A stretch of DNA of 21,292 nt from JBBDMC01 sp964441935 (GTDB lineage Bacteria > Pseudomonadota > Alphaproteobacteria > Rhizobiales > Kaistiaceae), in NCBI GenBank assembly GCA_964441935.1, contig CAYTXI010000038.1, positions 1 through 21,292 on the forward strand. The letters are read 5' to 3'. A program made the position numbers and the translations under genes. The notes beneath the pieces are model-generated. The model ran no database searches, was not told where the DNA came from, and saw only the letters and a program-made list of their open reading frames with translations. Shown here piece by piece: positions 14,250-21,292 of this stretch. Within the stretch, counting starts at the first letter, position 1, and every line of letters begins with the position of its first letter.

Positions 14250-15293
14250 ATGAAGCTTGTTCGCAAGTTCGTCGCCACCGTCTTGCTTTCGGCGTCGGTG
14301 GCATCGCCGGCGTTGGCCGGCTCGCCGGCCGTAACGATCGACCTGGCGAGTACGTTCCCGGGCAGCATGCCCATCCTCGGCGAGGCGGCGCACGAGCTCG
14401 CCGAGAAGGTGAGTCGGGCGACCGGCGGCGAGGTCGAGATTCGCTTCTACGAGCCCGGGGTACTGGTCCCGGCCGCCGAAACGGTCAACGCCGTTGCAGC
14501 GGGCAGGGTCGCCGCGGCATGGGCCGGCGCCGGTTGGTTCGCCGCCAAGGACAGCGCGTTCAACTTCTTCTCCACGGTGCCGTTCGGGCCGTCGATGGGA
14601 GAGTACATGGCGTGGATGTACAACGGCGGCGGTCTCGACCTGGCGCGCGAGATGTTCGCGCCATACGGCGTGCACAACATTCCGTGCGGGATGATTCCAC
14701 CGGAGGCGTCGGGCTGGTTCAAGAGTGAGATCAGGTCGGTGGACGATCTAAAGGGCCTGAAGATGCGCTTCTTCGGTCTCGGCGCACTGGTCATGCAAAA
14801 ACTCGGCGTTGAAACACAGCAGATCGCCCCTGGCGAGATACTCGCAAAGCTCGAGGACGGATCGCTGGATGCGACCGAGTTCTCGCTGCCGGCGATGGAT
14901 CAGCCTTTGGGCTTCTACAAGGTCAGGAAGTTCTATTACTTCCCGGGCTGGCACCAGCAGGCGACGCTGTTCGATCTCTACGTCAACCAGGCAGTGTGGG
15001 ATTCACTCGCCGACCGGCACAAGGCGGTGATCGAACTCGCGTGTGGCGATGTCATGCGCGAGATGATCTCGGAGGGCGAAGCGCTGCAGGGCGCGGCGAT
15101 CAGGCAGATGCAGGCCGAAGGAGTCGAGGTCAGGCGGTGGCCGCCGCGCGTGTTGGTGGCGATGGAAGACGCGTGGAAAGAGGTCGTAACGGAGGAGTCG
15201 GCGAACAACCCGAACTTCAAGCGTGTGTACGATTCCTACGCGGCTTTCCGCGAGAACTACAGGATCTGGCGGTACCTTAGCTACCTGAATTGA
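14250..15293 (+). CDS. TRAP-type periplasmic substrate-binding protein (DctP family), orphan
   Basis: A 347-residue secreted binding protein. A signal peptide covers about residues 1-23 (MKLVRKFVATVLLSASVASP then ALA, cleaved before GS). The mature part is DctP-like: IDLASTFPGSMPILGEAAHE, FYEPGVLVPAAETVNAVAAG, SVDDLKGLKMRFFG with the arginine that normally anchors a ligand carboxylate, VETQQIAPGEILAKLEDGSL followed by DATE, and LGFYKVRKFYYFPGW. This resembles the TakP/2-oxo-acid-binding branch. ATG 14250 has a TTGGAGG site 6-7 nt upstream, much better than the in-frame start at 14187. No DctQ or DctM membrane gene is adjacent. Instead its stop abuts a cyclic-di-GMP protein gene, so it may act as a ligand sensor as well as, or instead of, a transporter part. 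Confidence 0.88.
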   Translation: MKLVRKFVATVLLSASVASPALAGSPAVTIDLASTFPGSMPILGEAAHELAEKVSRATGGEVEIRFYEPGVLVPAAETVNAVAAGRVAAAWAGAGWFAAKDSAFNFFSTVPFGPSMGEYMAWMYNGGGLDLAREMFAPYGVHNIPCGMIPPEASGWFKSEIRSVDDLKGLKMRFFGLGALVMQKLGVETQQIAPGEILAKLEDGSLDATEFSLPAMDQPLGFYKVRKFYYFPGWHQQATLFDLYVNQAVWDSLADRHKAVIELACGDVMREMISEGEALQGAAIRQMQAEGVEVRRWPPRVLVAMEDAWKEVVTEESANNPNFKRVYDSYAAFRENYRIWRYLSYLN

Positions 15294-15331
15294 GCGGTGA
15301 TGGGAGCCCCCGCAGTATCGGGAGTCGTCAG

Positions 15332-18229
15332 GTGAGGCGTCTGCGCGATCTTAGCGTACGAGCGAAACTCTGGTGGAGTTTCGCGCTCGCCTTCTGTCTG
15401 ATCGCCACGATCGGCACGATCGGCGTACTGCAGCTCAGGACGCACAACGAGTTCACGACCGTACTCGCTGAGATCACTGTGCGAGAAGTCGTGCTGCTGG
15501 GCGACATAGACCGCAGTCTGGCCGAGCATCGGGTGCTGGCGCAGCGTCGCGTCGAGACAGCGGACTTCCGCCAGCTCGCCGAGATCAGCGACGCGATGGT
15601 CGCGACCGACGCGGCTATCGAGTCCAGTTTGGCGCTCTACGGCCAAATCGCGGATGCGAGCGAAGAACGCATCACATTCGACGGTCTCCTCCGGGATTGG
15701 AAGGCATACCAAGAGTCCCTGGCCGGCGTTCTCCGACAGCTCGAAATCGGCAACGTTGCGGGCGGTCTCGGGCAGTTCGATCAGCAGACACTGCCGAGGC
15801 TGGCGCAAGCGACAGACAAGGCCCGGGCACTGACCGCCCTTGCCGAAGCGGAGGCGACCGGCAGCGCCGAAACGGCGCATGATCTCTACGTCGGGTATCT
15901 TGCGGCGATCATCGCAACGATGGTGTTGGCGGCCATCGCGGGCGGTGCAGGGCTGATCTGGGTCCAGAAGGAGGTCAGCCTACCGATCCGCGCCGTGAGT
16001 GACGCCATGCGGCGTCTGACGGCCGGCGACGATTCGGTCGTCATCGCCGGTGAGGCGAACCGCAGAGACGAAATCGGAACCCTCATCGCCGCCGCTGCCG
16101 GCTACCGCGACAGCCTGATCGAACAGCGGCGCTGGGCCAACGAGGCGGATGAGGAGCGCCGGCGGTTTCAGCTTGCGGTGAAGAGCATGCCGGTCGGACT
16201 GTGCCTGTTCGACGCGGACCATCGCCTGGTTGTGTTCAACAACCGCTACCGCGAAATGTACAAGTTGCCCGATTCGCTTGCCCGGCCCGGTGTCCGTTGG
16301 CACGATCTGGTCGAATTCTGGATGGATACCGATACCAGGCCCGCAATGGATCGCGACGCGTTTTACGCGTTCGCGAATGAAGTATCCAAGCAGGCAGAAC
16401 CGTTCTCGACGACCATGCAGATGGCGGACGGCCGAATCTTCAACATCATCCAGCAACCCGTGGCGAACGGCGGTTGGATCGCCACCCATGAAGACGTGAC
16501 GGCTCGGCATGAAGCGGAGCAGGAGATTGCGCGGTTGGCACAAGAGGCTGAAAGGGAAAGGGAGAGGCTCGACGCGGCAATCAGAAACATGCCGATCGGC
16601 CTTTCGATGTTCGATTGCGAGAAGCGGCTGTTGTACGCGAACGCACGCTATTCGGAGGTGTACGACGTGGCGCCCGAGGTGGCGAAGCCGGGCACTCCCT
16701 TGGCGACGATCCTCAAGGCGCGCACCGACGCCGGCGCCTACATCGGCGATAACCCGGAGCGCTACGTCGCCGAGATCACAGAAAAGGTCGGGCGTGGCGT
16801 GCCGTGGCATGAGGTCGCTGAGCTGTTAAACGGCCGCGTCGTAAGCATGGTTTTCCAGCCGCTGGCCGATGGCGGCTGGGTGGGGACCCATGAGGACATA
16901 ACCGAGCGACGCAAGGCAGAAGCGCAGATCGCCTACATGGCGCACTACGATCCGCTTACCGACCTGCCAAACCGCATCCTGTTCCGCAAGCGTCTGGAGG
17001 AGGCACTCACCCGCAAGGCGGGTGCCGGCGGCGTGGCGGTCCTGTACCTGGATCTCGATCATTTCAAACAGGTCAACGACACGCTCGGCCACCTGATCGG
17101 CGACAGGCTGCTGACCGCTGCTGCCAGGCGGCTGGCGGGATGCGTGCGGGAGCGCGACACCGTCGGGCGTCTCGGCGGCGACGAATTCGCGGTGATTCAG
17201 GTCACTACCCGCCAGCCGGCGAGCGCGCGGTCACTGGCCCAGCGGATCATCGACGAGATGGCGAAACCGTTCGTCATCGATGGCCATCAGATGGTCATCG
17301 GCGCGAGCGTGGGAATCGCGGTAGCGGATGCCGAGGGTGTCGCTGCCCAGGAGCTCATCAAGAACAGCGACATCGCGCTCTACCGCGCGAAGAGCGACGG
17401 CCGCGGCGTGTATCGGTTCTTCGAGCCTGAAATGGACGCGCGCATGCAGGCGCGCCGGCGCCTGGAAATGGACCTGCGCGCGGCGGTCGAGGCACAGGCG
17501 TTCGAGGTGCACTACCAGCCGCAGATCAAGCTCGAGACCAACCGGATCACCGGCTTCGAGGCGCTGTTGCGCTGGCCGCATCCGGAGCGCGGATATGTGC
17601 CGCCGAGCGAGTTCATTCCACTGGCGGAGGAAACCGGGCTGATCGTGCCGATCGGCGAATGGGTTCTGAGACAGGCATGTCAGGACGCCAAGCGGTGGCC
17701 GGCAGACATCAGGGTGGCGGTCAATTTGTCCGCCGTGCAGTTCCGCAACGCGCGCCTGATGAAGGCGGTGATCGGTGCGCTCGATGCTTCCGGCCTGTCG
17801 CCGTCGCGGCTGGAGCTGGAGGTTACCGAGAGCGTGCTGCTGGTCGAAACCGACGCGACGCTGGTGGTGCTTCATCAGCTCAAAGAACTCGGCGCCCACA
17901 TATCGATGGACGATTTCGGAACCGGCTACTCGAGCCTTAGTTACCTGCAGCGCTTCCCATTCGACAAGGTCAAGATTGACCGCCGCTTCATCATGGGCGT
18001 GACGGATGCCGGCAACTCCTTGGCGATCGTCAGGGCGGTCACCGGCCTCAGTCGGAGCCTGGGTATCGACACGACCGCGGAAGGTGTGGAGACGCGCGAC
18101 CAACTCGACCGCGTCCGACAGGAGGGCTGCACCGAGGTGCAAGGCTTCCTGGTCGGTAAGCCGATGCCACAAGCCGATGCGCTTGGTCTCGTCAAGCAGT
18201 ATCGAGACAAGTCGGTCGCGGCGGCCTGA
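15332..18229 (+). CDS. Membrane HAMP-PAS-PAS-GGDEF-EAL cyclic-di-GMP enzyme
   Basis: A 965-residue inner-membrane receptor. TM1 (about 13-35) and TM2 (about 187-212) enclose a 150-residue helical periplasmic sensor. HAMP follows (216-262), then two similar PAS_7-type domains (about 282-390 and 416-523, each ending GGW(I/V).THED(V/I)T) joined by a coiled coil, GGDEF (535-695) and EAL (708-950). The synthase motif GGDEF (615-619) is intact, and RERD five residues before it fits the inhibitory RxxD site. The EAL domain keeps EALLRW (743), DDFGTGYSSL and AEGVET. Both activities therefore look possible. GTG 15332 has a GGGAG site. TTG 15290 overlapping the previous stop is the alternative start. 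The gene probably shares a transcript with the TRAP binding protein. Confidence 0.9.
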   Translation: MRRLRDLSVRAKLWWSFALAFCLIATIGTIGVLQLRTHNEFTTVLAEITVREVVLLGDIDRSLAEHRVLAQRRVETADFRQLAEISDAMVATDAAIESSLALYGQIADASEERITFDGLLRDWKAYQESLAGVLRQLEIGNVAGGLGQFDQQTLPRLAQATDKARALTALAEAEATGSAETAHDLYVGYLAAIIATMVLAAIAGGAGLIWVQKEVSLPIRAVSDAMRRLTAGDDSVVIAGEANRRDEIGTLIAAAAGYRDSLIEQRRWANEADEERRRFQLAVKSMPVGLCLFDADHRLVVFNNRYREMYKLPDSLARPGVRWHDLVEFWMDTDTRPAMDRDAFYAFANEVSKQAEPFSTTMQMADGRIFNIIQQPVANGGWIATHEDVTARHEAEQEIARLAQEAERERERLDAAIRNMPIGLSMFDCEKRLLYANARYSEVYDVAPEVAKPGTPLATILKARTDAGAYIGDNPERYVAEITEKVGRGVPWHEVAELLNGRVVSMVFQPLADGGWVGTHEDITERRKAEAQIAYMAHYDPLTDLPNRILFRKRLEEALTRKAGAGGVAVLYLDLDHFKQVNDTLGHLIGDRLLTAAARRLAGCVRERDTVGRLGGDEFAVIQVTTRQPASARSLAQRIIDEMAKPFVIDGHQMVIGASVGIAVADAEGVAAQELIKNSDIALYRAKSDGRGVYRFFEPEMDARMQARRRLEMDLRAAVEAQAFEVHYQPQIKLETNRITGFEALLRWPHPERGYVPPSEFIPLAEETGLIVPIGEWVLRQACQDAKRWPADIRVAVNLSAVQFRNARLMKAVIGALDASGLSPSRLELEVTESVLLVETDATLVVLHQLKELGAHISMDDFGTGYSSLSYLQRFPFDKVKIDRRFIMGVTDAGNSLAIVRAVTGLSRSLGIDTTAEGVETRDQLDRVRQEGCTEVQGFLVGKPMPQADALGLVKQYRDKSVAAA

Positions 18230-18334
18230 TTCGGAAGGTCGACGTCGCCGTCTTTCGCCGGTGGCGGATTAGCCAATCCATCAAATGATCGTATTCTCCA
18301 TCGCCCCCCTATTGGGTGCCCGGGAAGACGAACC

Positions 18335-19129
18335 ATGCAGCCCAGCCGATATTGGCATGAAATGACAACCGACGACTTCGCCGGCGACACCTCGAACTGG
18401 ATAGCGGCGCTGCCGGTGGCGGCGATCGAGCAGCACGGACCCCATCTACCGGTCTATACCGACACGTGTATCGCGGAAGGCATGATCCGGGCCTCGATCG
18501 AGCTTCTAACCGAGGACTTGCCGGTGACGTTCCTGCCGGTCCAGGCGGTCGGCAAGTCGAACGAGCATGTTTCGTCGCCTGGAACTCTTACAACGACGTG
18601 GGACACGGCCACCCGGTTGTGGCTCGATATCGGCGACAGCGTCCATCGCGCGGGGGTTGGCAAGTTGATCATCATCAACTCGCACGGCGGCAACGTGCCG
18701 ATGGTGGATATCGTCACCCGTGAACTGAGGGTGCGTCACGACATGCTGGTGGTGGGAACGGCGTGGTCGCGCTTCGGCCATCCGGAAGGAGTCTTGGTGG
18801 AGGAGGAGGGGCTCTACGGAATCCATGGCGGGGATATCGAAACGTCGATCATGCTGTATCTCCGCCCCGACCTGGTGCGCATGGACAAGGCGGAGGACTT
18901 CCGTTCAGCGCAACTCGATTTCATCGACGAATTCGCGCACCTACGCGCGCACGGACCGGCCCAGTTCGGCTGGAAAGCCCAGGACCTCAATCCGCGCGGC
19001 GCCGTCGGTAACGCAGGAGACGCGACGGCCGAGAAGGGCAAGGCGGTGATCGAGCACCAGGCACGGGCATTCGTCGAGCTCTGCCGCGACGTGCACCGTT
19101 TCGACCGCGGGCGGCTGTGGACGCCTTGA
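18335..19129 (+). CDS. Creatininase-family amidohydrolase
   Basis: A 264-residue cytoplasmic metal-dependent amidohydrolase. Family motifs are AAIEQHGPHLPVYTD (E32, H34, D43), INSHGGN with H117, and HGGDIETSIML with E169, which together build the metal centre. True creatininase has NGHEGN, where the second glutamate also binds metal. Here that position is glycine (HGGN), as in relatives such as FAPy deformylase ArfB and mycofactocin protein MftE. The substrate is therefore better left as a small cyclic or linear amide, not creatinine by default. ATG 18335 follows a GGGAAGA site. It stands 105 nt after the GGDEF-EAL gene and before a dipeptide-binding protein. Confidence 0.9.
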   Translation: MQPSRYWHEMTTDDFAGDTSNWIAALPVAAIEQHGPHLPVYTDTCIAEGMIRASIELLTEDLPVTFLPVQAVGKSNEHVSSPGTLTTTWDTATRLWLDIGDSVHRAGVGKLIIINSHGGNVPMVDIVTRELRVRHDMLVVGTAWSRFGHPEGVLVEEEGLYGIHGGDIETSIMLYLRPDLVRMDKAEDFRSAQLDFIDEFAHLRAHGPAQFGWKAQDLNPRGAVGNAGDATAEKGKAVIEHQARAFVELCRDVHRFDRGRLWTP

Positions 19130-19249
19130 CCCCCAGGCCAGAGCGCGGCCCGACCGGCGAACCTGTCGCAGCGATGGCCGGTTGCTTCCGGGCAAAGGCG
19201 ATGACAGGTTGGCCCGGCTCGATGCGGCGCCGCTGAGCGCGGCCGGACC

Positions 19250-20863
19250 ATGGGACAACGGATGCGGTTCGATCCAAGGATTATCGCCACGCTGGCGCTG
19301 ACGTGCGCCCTGGCATCGACCGGCGAAGCCAAGACGCTAACCTATTGCGCCGACGGCGTACCGGAGGGCTTCGATCCAGCGCTGTTCACGAGCGCGGCGA
19401 CTTTCGATGCCTCATCGCAGACCATCTACGACCGCCTCGTCGCCTATGGACCCGGGACCACGAAGATCGAGCCGGGATTGGCGCTGCGCTGGGAGGTCTC
19501 TGAGGACGGTCTCACTTACACATTCCACCTCCGACACGGCGTCAGGTTCCAAACGACGGCCGACTTCACGCCGACGCGCCCGTTCAACGCCGACGACGTC
19601 GTGTTCACCTTCGACCGGCAGATGAACGAGGGCAATCCATTCTATGCCTATGCCGGCGGGCAATGGCCGTACTTCACCGGCATGTCGATGGACACGACGA
19701 TCGAATCCATCGACAAGGTCGACGACTACACCGTCAGGTTCGTGTTGACCCGCCCGCAGGCGTCGTTCCTCGACACCCTGGCGATGGACTTTGCCTCGAT
19801 CATGTCGAAGGAATACGCCGACAGCCTCGTTGCCGAGGACCGGGTCGCCGACCTCAACCTGAAGCCGGTGGGGACCGGGCCGTTCCAGTTCGCGGGCTAC
19901 GAGGCGGACGTGACAGTGCGTTACGTCGCCAACCGACGCTACTGGCGGGGCCGGCCGGACATCGACGACCTGGTGTTCATCATCGTGCCCGACGCCAGGG
20001 TCCGCTGGCAGAAGCTCAAGGCGGGCGGATGCCAGGTGATGGCCGACCCGGAGCCGGCCGACATCAAGGCGATGCGGGCGGACGAGGACATCACGATGGT
20101 GCAAGCGCCGCGGCTCGACATCGCGTACCTCGCCTACAACACAACCCAGGTGCCGTTCGACGACGCCCGCGTTAGGCGAGCGCTCAACATGGCGATTGAC
20201 AAGCAGGCAATCGTCGCAGCGGTGTATCAGGACGCCGGCGTCGCCGCCAAGACGCCGATCCCGCCGGCGATATGGGCCTACAACGACGCCGTGACCGAGG
20301 ATCGATACGACCCCGAGGCGGCCAGGACGATGCTGGAGGAGGCCGGCGTGGCCGGATTGACGATAAAGGTGTGGGCGATGACGCGGGCGCGGCCCTACAA
20401 TCCAGACGCGGCCAAAATGGCCGAGATGATCAAGGCGGACCTCGACGCAATCGGGGTCAAGGTCGAGATCGTTACAGAGCCATGGGGCGAGTACCTGCGC
20501 CAGACCAGCGCGGCGGACCGCGAGGGCGCGGTGCTGTTCGGGTGGACAGGAGACAACGGCGATCCCGACAACTTCCTAGGGGTCCTGTTGAGCTGCGCGG
20601 CGGTCGGCGCCAGCAATCGCGCGCAGTGGTGCTACGAGCCGTTCAACGAGCTGCTGGTGAAAGCCAGGAGCGCGACCGATCAGGAGCAGCGCAAGGCGTT
20701 CTACGCCAGGGCCCAGACCATCTTCAAACGAGAGGCGCCGTGGCTGACCATCGCGCACTCGCTGGCGACGGTGGCGATGCGCAAGGAGGTCGAGGGCTAC
20801 GTGATGGATCCCGTCGGGCGGCACAACTTCGCCGGCGTCGATCTCGCGGAGGCCGAGGACTAG
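19250..20863 (+). CDS. dppA: Dipeptide ABC transporter substrate-binding protein, DppA-like
   Basis: A 537-residue periplasmic family-5 binding protein with an N-terminal signal peptide (about residues 1-27, cleaved near GEA-KT). It follows E. coli DppA closely: LTYCADGVPEGFDPALFTS, GLTYTFHLRHGVRF, MDFASIMSKEYADSL, GTGPFQF, GWTGDNGDPDNFL and MRKEVEGYVMDPVG. All four cysteines that form DppA's two disulfides have counterparts (LTYCADG, GGCQVM, LSCAAV, QWCYEP). It would deliver dipeptides or a similar amide-containing solute to a Dpp-type permease. No permease or ATPase genes follow, because the next gene is convergent. ATG 19262 is a possible alternative start. The upstream creatininase-family gene may act on the same solute class. 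Confidence 0.92.
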   Translation: MGQRMRFDPRIIATLALTCALASTGEAKTLTYCADGVPEGFDPALFTSAATFDASSQTIYDRLVAYGPGTTKIEPGLALRWEVSEDGLTYTFHLRHGVRFQTTADFTPTRPFNADDVVFTFDRQMNEGNPFYAYAGGQWPYFTGMSMDTTIESIDKVDDYTVRFVLTRPQASFLDTLAMDFASIMSKEYADSLVAEDRVADLNLKPVGTGPFQFAGYEADVTVRYVANRRYWRGRPDIDDLVFIIVPDARVRWQKLKAGGCQVMADPEPADIKAMRADEDITMVQAPRLDIAYLAYNTTQVPFDDARVRRALNMAIDKQAIVAAVYQDAGVAAKTPIPPAIWAYNDAVTEDRYDPEAARTMLEEAGVAGLTIKVWAMTRARPYNPDAAKMAEMIKADLDAIGVKVEIVTEPWGEYLRQTSAADREGAVLFGWTGDNGDPDNFLGVLLSCAAVGASNRAQWCYEPFNELLVKARSATDQEQRKAFYARAQTIFKREAPWLTIAHSLATVAMRKEVEGYVMDPVGRHNFAGVDLAEAED

Positions 20864-21292
20864 GCCGGGGCACCGCGGGCGGTCACGTCGCGGGCGAAGG
20901 CAACGAGGACGCGATCGAGGGATTCCTCGAGGTCGAGCTTGAGGCGGAAGCCGCCGGCGGCATCGAGCGAGACGAATCCGTGAATGATGGCGCGCAAGCC
21001 CCGCGTTGCGTGGAGGGCGTCGTTACCTTTCACGCCGTAGCCGGCGATCACCGACAGAACGGTGCCGAGGAGCGCTTCGCCGGCCTTGGCGACGTCGTTC
21101 TCGCCAGGGCGCGCGGCGCGGAGCGAGGCGACGTAGAGGCCGGGCCGCTCGCGGGCGAAGCGCCAGTAGGCGTGGGCGAGGGCGAGGAGGGCCTCGTCGC
21201 GGGCCTTGCCGATGGTGGCGCGGGCGATGCGGGCGTCGGCCTCGGCGAGGCCGCGGACGGCAAGGGCCCGGCGGATGGCGTCGAGCCCCTTG
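20860..21292 (-). CDS. TetR/AcrR-family regulator, C-terminal part (runs off the window)
   Basis: The minus-strand frame is open from the window end to TAG at 20860, giving 143 residues. It starts GLDAIRRALAVRGLAEADAR and continues with LAHAYWRFARERPGLYVASL and ATRGLRAIIHGFVSLDAAGG, then FRLKLDLEESLDRVLVAF. These match the ligand-binding C-terminal domain of TetR proteins of the WHG type. The DNA-binding helix-turn-helix N-terminus lies beyond 21292, so no start can be given. Its TAG overlaps the dppA TAG through the shared tetranucleotide CTAG, and the two genes converge. Confidence 0.82.
   Translation of the reverse strand, partial: KGLDAIRRALAVRGLAEADARIARATIGKARDEALLALAHAYWRFARERPGLYVASLRAARPGENDVAKAGEALLGTVLSVIAGYGVKGNDALHATRGLRAIIHGFVSLDAAGGFRLKLDLEESLDRVLVAFARDVTARGAPA

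Noticed and set aside
19141..19249. Direct repeat gagcgcggcc (19141-19150, 19235-19244) and 8-base inverted repeat aacctgtc/gacaggtt
   Set aside because: Short GC-rich matches with ordinary spacing, likely chance. There is no supporting gene or site context.

Overview
The window is GC-rich DNA, most likely from an alphaproteobacterium of Rhodospirillales or Rhizobiales type. That is an inference from base composition, frequent GTG/TTG starts, tightly packed operons and the mix of families (NMT1/THI5-type ABC importer, TRAP binding protein, PAS-GGDEF-EAL receptor, D-erythronate dehydrogenase). A run of exactly 100 N at 12461-12560 marks a scaffold join, so the window is probably a draft or metagenome assembly. 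No tRNA, rRNA, CRISPR array or complete insertion sequence was seen.

Left part (1-6000). The first 536 bases hold a short tandem repeat, a long imperfect hairpin and no convincing gene. Then come a PLP-dependent aminotransferase (minus), a decayed short-chain dehydrogenase remnant directly upstream of a denD-like D-erythronate dehydrogenase (plus), and a three-gene minus-strand operon: SDR oxidoreductase, EamA/DMT permease and D-2-hydroxyacid dehydrogenase. The theme is oxidation and reduction of small hydroxy or sugar acids.

Centre (5902-12460, minus). One compact operon runs right to left: NMT1/THI5-like binding protein (5' end lost in the gap), ABC ATPase, ABC permease, cytosine-deaminase-like amidohydrolase, FAD-linked oxidase, flavodoxin-fold NAD(P)H oxidoreductase and MarR regulator. 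From the ATPase to the oxidoreductase, genes overlap by 4 nt or sit 4 nt apart. Across the gap, on the plus strand, are the last 21 codons of a RidA-like protein and an 8-oxoguanine deaminase. Together they look like a locus for importing and breaking down a nitrogen heterocycle whose identity cannot be read from sequence. This is the best candidate for an undescribed pathway.

Right part (14250-21292). A TRAP-type periplasmic binding protein without DctQ/DctM abuts a membrane-bound HAMP-PAS-PAS-GGDEF-EAL protein. This suggests that a periplasmic ligand might be relayed to cyclic-di-GMP turnover. A creatininase-family amidohydrolase and a DppA-like dipeptide-binding protein follow. The window ends inside a convergent TetR-family regulator whose stop codon overlaps that of dppA.
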